A stretch of DNA of 9,273 nucleotides from Pseudomonadota bacterium (lineage in GTDB: Bacteria > Pseudomonadota > Alphaproteobacteria > Rhodospirillales > UBA2165), in the NCBI GenBank assembly GCA_027592155.1, contig JAQCKY010000051.1:1-9273 (forward strand), given 5' to 3'. Made by a program: the position numbers and the translations under genes. A model generated the notes under the pieces. The model worked only from the letters and a program-made list of their open reading frames with translations, had not been told where the DNA came from and searched no databases. This document shows, in pieces, positions 6,273 to 9,273 of the stretch. Each line of letters opens with the position of its first letter. Position 1 is the first letter of the stretch.

Positions 6273-7547
6273 AAAAGGCGGGCATATGCCCGCCTTTTTC
6301 TTTTTCGTACCCGACCGCCTTATTTGTCGAAATTGAACAGGCGACGGGCGCTTGGCGTTGAGCCCGAGAATGTTCCGCTTCGCCTCCTCGTCGAGGAAAG
6401 GCAGGTCCCAGATCACGCTCGGCGTATCGAAATCGTAATGCGGCCAGTCCGAAGCGTAGAGCAGCTGCGTCTTAGCATTGATCATTTCGAACGTGAGTTC
6501 GACTGCCTTCATGTGATCGGTTTCGAGCGGCTGGCAGGTATAGAACATCTCCTTCATATATTCGCTCGGAAGTTTCTTGAGTACCGGCGCTTCCGAAGAC
6601 CGCATCAGATAGGTGTGATCCAGCCGCTGCATCAGCCACGGCACCCAGGCGAGCCCGGATTCAATCCACACCACCGGCAGGTTGGGGAACCGTTCCGGCA
6701 GGCCGTTCATGATCCAGTTCGTCATGTGCACCACGTTGCACCAGACAAAGGACAGGGCGTGCATCGATCCGAACCGGTTGATCTGCATCATGAAGGGGTC
6801 CTGCCAGTAATAGCCGGCATGGAAGCCGAGCGGCAGGCCGCGTTCTTCGAGGGCGCGGTAGACTTTCATATAGTGATTGTGATGGACCGCCTTGTAGCGC
6901 ACCGATGTGACCATGAAGCCGACGCAGCCGGGCGCATCGCCGAATTCCTCGATGGTTTCCAGTGCCGATTCAGGATCGTTGAACGGCAGGAACATCATGG
7001 TCTTCAGCTTGGGGTCCTTCTTCAGGATGTTCTCGACCTGCCAGCGGTTGTAGGCCTTGCCGAGAATGGCTTCCATGTCGAACTGCGGATGCATGCCGAG
7101 AAACAGCATCGGGGTCGGAAAGACTACCTGGACGTCGATCCCCATCGCTTCATAGGCGCGCTTGGCGAGGACCAGATCACGATGGCCCGCTTCCTTGAGC
7201 TCGCTTTCATCGATTTTTTCGCTACGTGCCGCCTGATGGGGGATGCGGCCGCCGACATCCTGATACCGCAGGGCAAGGTCGCCGTTCAGCCCGTAGGGCG
7301 GGGTTCCGGAACGGTGCAAAACCATTTCCTCTGCTTGCGCACGCACAACCGGATCATCGATATAGGTGATGATCTCCCGCCAGGATTCCGTTTCCGTATG
7401 ATGTGCGTCAATATCGGCGATAAAGATATCGTCAAAATTGCGTTCATCGGCCTGTTGGCGTGCTTTCGCTAATACGTCTCTTGAATCCGTATAGGTCGTG
7501 ATCTCCTTGATAGGATTTTCTTTGACCTGTTCAATTCCTGTGTCCAT
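6225..7547 (-). CDS. Amidohydrolase_2-family metal enzyme, frameshifted C-terminus
   Basis: The family includes ACMSD, resorcylate, salicylate and 5-carboxyvanillate decarboxylases and C-C hydrolases. They are TIM-barrel enzymes with one divalent metal. Visible features are the N-terminal IADIDAHH (43-50, a D-x-H variant of the HxH motif), FHAG with H243, the ESGLAWVPWLMQRLD segment (296-310) common in the family, and ASDWPH with D367 (365-370). The ATG at 7547 has GGAG about 7 nt upstream. After LGLNAKR (residue 400, base 6348) the frame runs as 40 non-homologous residues through the terminator and into the convergent gene, stopping at 6225. One frame over, LFNFDK followed by TAA (6320-6340) is exactly the ending expected for this family. 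The native protein was probably about 406 residues. The catalytic core is unaffected. It is the third gene of the minus-strand operon, 50 nt after the small helical protein gene. The substrate is unknown, and an aromatic acid is plausible. Confidence 0.85.
   Translation of the reverse strand: MDTGIEQVKENPIKEITTYTDSRDVLAKARQQADERNFDDIFIADIDAHHTETESWREIITYIDDPVVRAQAEEMVLHRSGTPPYGLNGDLALRYQDVGGRIPHQAARSEKIDESELKEAGHRDLVLAKRAYEAMGIDVQVVFPTPMLFLGMHPQFDMEAILGKAYNRWQVENILKKDPKLKTMMFLPFNDPESALETIEEFGDAPGCVGFMVTSVRYKAVHHNHYMKVYRALEERGLPLGFHAGYYWQDPFMMQINRFGSMHALSFVWCNVVHMTNWIMNGLPERFPNLPVVWIESGLAWVPWLMQRLDHTYLMRSSEAPVLKKLPSEYMKEMFYTCQPLETDHMKAVELTFEMINAKTQLLYASDWPHYDFDTPSVIWDLPFLDEEAKRNILGLNAKRPSPVQFRQIRRSGTKKKKAGICPPFLFDGGKRLQYEHHVV
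6272..6299. terminator. Bidirectional rho-independent terminator
   Basis: A perfect inverted repeat GGCGGGC (6277-6283) / GCCCGCC (6288-6294) with an ATAT loop is flanked by A-tract 6272-6276 and T-tract 6295-6299, giving a 12-bp symmetric stem with a U-run in both directions. It starts at the methyltransferase stop and lies 20 nt beyond the expected native stop of the convergent amidohydrolase (6320). It can therefore end transcription of both operons. Confidence 0.92.
6320..6353 (-). other. Displaced native 3' end of the amidohydrolase gene
   Basis: On the minus strand, codons AAG CGC (6353-6348, residues K399-R400) are followed by seven bases (6347-6341) and then CTG TTC AAT TTC GAC AAA TAA (6340-6320). 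Removing the seven bases restores NAKRLFNFDK-stop, a normal amidohydrolase_2 ending. The seven bases CCGTCGC partly repeat their surroundings, so slippage, a small duplication or a base-call error are all possible. Confidence 0.7.
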
Positions 7548-7597
7548 TACGTCACTCCTGACTATGGGGGTGTGGGGCTGCGCTTACTGCGGCCCGA

Positions 7598-7918
7598 TCA
7601 AACATTGTCGTCCGGCCGGGGCCGCTGAAACCACATGGCAAGATCGAAGGTGGAGAGATTTACGGCCCTGAGCATGTCGGAGCAGGTCATCACCACGTCT
7701 GTAGCGGTTACTGCCTCCGGCCCGGTATAGGGCGAGAAGAAGCGTTCTTCCATTTCGACCTTGTTTGCAAAAAGCCTGGTGCCCGCTGTCAGCAGGCGCT
7801 GAACGGTTTCGTCCGGAATGCCTTCTGTTTCGCCTTCCCGGAGGGCTTGTTCTACAATCTCCAGGGCGCGCGTTGCAGCGGCATCCAGTTCGCCAAAATC
7901 AGCTTCAGACGGTGACAT
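7598..7918 (-). CDS. Small helical protein of unknown function
   Basis: I do not recognise this 106-residue protein. It is soluble, acidic and largely helical by composition, with predicted helices around 8-30, 36-58 and 72-98, and no cysteine motif apart from a single C79. It has no signal peptide or membrane segment. The ATG at 7918 has a good Shine-Dalgarno GGAGAGG 3 nt upstream and overlaps the last 14 nt of the Rieske gene, so the two are translationally coupled. The amidohydrolase follows after 50 nt. Its fixed place between a Rieske ferredoxin and an amidohydrolase suggests an accessory or subunit role, for example a structural partner of one of them. That is inference from position only. 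Length and coding character make it a real gene rather than a chance frame. Confidence 0.75.
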   Translation of the reverse strand: MSPSEADFGELDAAATRALEIVEQALREGETEGIPDETVQRLLTAGTRLFANKVEMEERFFSPYTGPEAVTATDVVMTCSDMLRAVNLSTFDLAMWFQRPRPDDNV

Positions 7919-8273
7919 AGACCTCTCCGTCCTTAACTTCGACCTTGAAAGGTCTGAGACGGATGTTTTTTTGTCCCGGGTGCCGCCCGGTTTTCACATT
8001 GTATTCGTATCCGTGCCACGGGCAGACAATGTGAACGTCAGTCTCCGAAAATTTAAGACCGTGTGCTGTCTTGTCCGTCTCGTGAATTACTTCTTCGACC
8101 TTGTTGATGATCTTGCCCTGGCAGGCAGGGCCACCTTGATGCACGCAATTGTTTTCATAGGCATAGAATTCACCGTCGACGTGAAATACGCCTATTTCAA
8201 GATTCCCCTGCGCGATAATTTTCCGATCACGGTCCCCAAACTCTTCGGTCTTTCCGACGTACAAATCCGCCAC
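7905..8273 (-). CDS. Rieske [2Fe-2S] ferredoxin-like protein with long inter-motif insertion
   Basis: This 122-residue soluble single-domain protein binds a Rieske cluster through C43-V-H45 and C84-P-W-H87, followed by GYEYNVKTGRHPG, the usual post-motif turn. Such proteins shuttle electrons to ring-hydroxylating oxygenases or serve as small redox subunits. The two ligand motifs are separated by 38 residues, about twice the usual 15-17, because of a charged insertion around 51-80. The start is GTG at 8273, chosen because a strong GGTGGAGGAGA (8279-8289) sits at proper distance. It is the first gene of the minus-strand operon, preceded by an AT-rich repeat region, and overlaps the next gene by 14 nt. 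No oxygenase alpha subunit or reductase is in the window, so its electron partner is elsewhere, or it acts with the two genes behind it. Confidence 0.88.
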   Translation of the reverse strand: MADLYVGKTEEFGDRDRKIIAQGNLEIGVFHVDGEFYAYENNCVHQGGPACQGKIINKVEEVIHETDKTAHGLKFSETDVHIVCPWHGYEYNVKTGRHPGQKNIRLRPFKVEVKDGEVYVTV

Positions 8274-8293
8274 CTTGTCTCCTCCACCATAAC

Positions 8294-8321
8294 TTATTGA
8301 TATAATTGATAGATTTAGCTA
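8294..8321. promoter_or_regulatory. AT-rich repeat block upstream of the Rieske operon
   Basis: Two direct copies of ATTGATA (8294-8300 and 8303-8309, 9-bp period) run into an inverted repeat GATAG (8306-8310) / CTATC (8317-8321) with a 6-nt centre. The block lies 21-48 nt upstream of the GTG start of the Rieske gene, where the minus-strand promoter should be, in a locally AT-rich island. It could be an operator over the -10 region. I cannot place -35/-10 boxes with confidence. Confidence 0.4.
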
Positions 8322-8404
8322 TCTTTCGACCGTCAGCTTAATCCTATCGTATTGTAGGGATCGCGCCAACGCAATTCAGGCATGACAGTAACCCGCCTAG
8401 TGCC

Positions 8405-8432
8405 TTGGCGTCGCAGGCAGGTTTGGTATAAG
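8405..8432 (+). promoter_or_regulatory. Candidate promoter of the small membrane protein gene
   Basis: TTGGCG (8405-8410), a 16-nt spacer and TATAAG (8427-8432), with TGG just upstream of the -10 giving an extended -10 element. It lies 45 nt before the ATG at 8477. The match to sigma-70 type promoters is good, but this is motif reading only. The rest of 8322-8404 shows no gene or clear element. Confidence 0.5.
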
Positions 8433-8476
8433 TTGGCCGCCGATTCCGTAGTGTTCGTGTGTTCTGGAGAGTTGCG

Positions 8477-8698
8477 ATGGCCAAAAACCGAAGCTTGGGT
8501 GTGGTGCTGATCATTCTGGGGGTTCTGGTGAATAACTATGCCTATGTGACTGATATCGTGGGTAATTCCCATGAGGGGCTTATCTATATGGGCTCCAAGG
8601 GAATTGCGGCAGCTGCCCTTGGGCTGCTGTCCATCGCCTTGGGTGTCGTCTCGCTCCTCCGTGCGGGGAACAAGGAAACCCCATCCGAAGCGAATTGA
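8477..8698 (+). CDS. Small two-helix membrane protein, unknown function
   Basis: This is a 73-residue protein with two predicted transmembrane helices, about residues 7-25 (LGVVLIILGVLVNNYAYV) and 41-63 (GIAAAALGLLSIALGVVSLL). They are joined by a short loop and followed by a polar tail ending KETPSEAN. By the positive-inside rule, the basic MAKNRS start and RAGNK after the second helix place both ends in the cytoplasm. The ATG at 8477 is preferred over an upstream in-frame GTG at 8459, because TGGAGAG (8465-8471) sits 5 nt before it while the GTG has no ribosome site. It is monocistronic by appearance, with its own promoter candidate. I do not recognise the family, and nothing connects it to the catabolic operons. 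Confidence 0.72.
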   Translation: MAKNRSLGVVLIILGVLVNNYAYVTDIVGNSHEGLIYMGSKGIAAAALGLLSIALGVVSLLRAGNKETPSEAN

Positions 8699-8731
8699 GG
8701 CGATCAGGCTCGCGGAGCAAATTCGGCCGTT

Positions 8732-8760
8732 TTCATTGAATTTTGACAGTTTGGGATAAT
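8732..8760 (+). promoter_or_regulatory. Candidate promoter before the last gene
   Basis: The intergenic stretch 8699-8809 contains an extended -10 like TGGGATAAT (8752-8760), with a poor -35 like TTCATT (8732-8737) 17 nt upstream. A perfect TTGACA lies at 8743-8748 but has no -10 at a suitable distance downstream. No terminator hairpin is evident after the gene that ends at 8698. Confidence 0.3.
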
Positions 8761-8809
8761 TCTAGCAGGACGACATATCTAGAAGGCTGAGGGGGCGCAC
8801 CGGGATACA

Positions 8810-9273
8810 ATGTCCAGGGCAAAAAAAGAACGAAATGGGGACGATCTTGCGCTGCTACACCGGCGTATTTCGCGTCATGCCCGCAGGCCTGCTCTGACAG
8901 ATTGGCAGCTTATCCTGCGATCGCGCCGTGGCACGGCGTTTATCAAAATTCCTCGTTTTCTCCTTGTGGCTGGCCTGATGGTCCTCGGCGCGTTTACCGC
9001 CTGGGTCGTCAATGTCAGCTACGTCTATGTCAGCTACGACCGGGTAGTGTCGGCAAAGGATGCGGCTATTTCAGCGCGGGACCAGGCTTCGCTCCGGCTG
9101 CGCGAGCAGTTTGACGCCGCGCGGCTGAGCTTTTCAGCGGCCTCGGATTCGCTCGAAAAAAATCACAAGGGCCTAGTTTCGCTGATCGGCCAGAACCAGA
9201 CGCTTAAGCCGGGATTTCCCATATGGGTTCGTCCGACGAGGTTTAGCGTGCCTCAGAATCGTCCGGCAGGCAA
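8810..9273 (+). CDS. Membrane-anchored coiled-coil protein, possibly M23-type peptidase N-terminus (partial)
   Basis: The frame is open from ATG 8810 to the window edge (154 codons). It encodes a basic cytoplasmic N-terminus (1-50, many Arg), one transmembrane helix at about 52-70 (FLLVAGLMVLGAFTAWVV), then SYVYVSYDRVVSAKDAAI and a heptad-like region to about 133 (LEKNHKGLVSLIGQNQTL). This architecture and the wording of the stalk resemble the N-termini of alphaproteobacterial M23 peptidoglycan endopeptidases, whose catalytic domain would lie beyond the window. I rely on remembered family pattern and cannot confirm it. No alternative start exists between the upstream in-frame stop (8780-8782) and 8810, and the ribosome site is weak. 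The last about 20 residues (PGFPIWVRPTRFSVPQ) break the coiled-coil character, so a frame error near 9209 is possible. Confidence 0.6.
   Translation, partial: MSRAKKERNGDDLALLHRRISRHARRPALTDWQLILRSRRGTAFIKIPRFLLVAGLMVLGAFTAWVVNVSYVYVSYDRVVSAKDAAISARDQASLRLREQFDAARLSFSAASDSLEKNHKGLVSLIGQNQTLKPGFPIWVRPTRFSVPQNRPAG

Noticed and set aside
6324..7472. A 382-residue plus-strand open frame opposite the amidohydrolase
   Set aside because: It is His/Arg-rich antisense reading of a conserved enzyme. The minus-strand frame has the ribosome site and catalytic motifs.
7818..8300. A 160-residue plus-strand open frame opposite the Rieske and small helical genes
   Set aside because: It is antisense to the Rieske motifs and lacks a ribosome site or domain.
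8333..8572. A 79-residue minus-strand open frame over the small membrane protein start
   Set aside because: Its composition is unlike a protein (His/Thr/Arg-rich without structure), and it conflicts with the promoter and ribosome site of the plus-strand gene.
8902..9114. A 70-residue plus-strand open frame
   Set aside because: It overlaps in another frame the open reading from 8810, which has a plausible membrane helix and stalk.

Overview
The window looks like a chromosomal stretch of a moderately GC-rich alphaproteobacterium, probably Rhodospirillales-like and environmental. The lineage is inferred from the tRNA-Gly(CCC) type, the codon usage and the N-terminus of the last gene, which resembles alphaproteobacterial M23 peptidase membrane anchors. 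No plasmid, phage, transposon or CRISPR signature is visible.

Layout. (1) Bases 1-68 hold a minus-strand tRNA-Gly(CCC), cut by the window edge, with a stable-RNA type promoter at 78-105. (2) Bases 188-6272 hold one tightly packed plus-strand operon of seven genes with gaps of 2-10 nt or 4-nt overlaps. In order they encode an FAH-family hydrolase, a small CTP-dependent riboflavin kinase-like (DUF120) protein, an enolase-superfamily (mandelate racemase/muconate lactonizing) enzyme, a second FAH-family hydrolase about 61% identical to the first, a gentisate/salicylate 1,2-dioxygenase-like bicupin, a two-domain GNAT acetyltransferase, and a SAM methyltransferase interrupted by an in-frame TAG. 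(3) A symmetric hairpin at 6272-6299 separates this operon from a convergent minus-strand operon (8273 down to about 6320) that encodes a Rieske ferredoxin-like protein, a small helical protein of unknown function and an amidohydrolase_2 enzyme. The amidohydrolase 3' end is frameshifted. (4) Bases 8477-8698 hold a 73-residue two-helix membrane protein. (5) From 8810 to the window edge runs the start of a membrane-anchored coiled-coil protein, possibly an M23 peptidase.

How the genes may work together. The bicupin plus FAH pair matches the lower gentisate pathway: ring cleavage, then hydrolysis of the acylpyruvate. The enolase-superfamily enzyme and the second FAH suggest a modified or branched route to an unidentified acid substrate. 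No ring hydroxylase, maleylpyruvate isomerase, transporter or regulator is in view. The most unusual element is the archaeal-type CTP-dependent riboflavin kinase-like gene inside this catabolic operon. The convergent Rieske/amidohydrolase module could also concern aromatic acids (decarboxylase or hydrolase family), but any link to the plus-strand operon rests on proximity alone.

Two genes that meet tail to tail carry apparent lesions, a TAG in the methyltransferase and a 7-base net excess in the amidohydrolase. These may be real decay or sequence errors.
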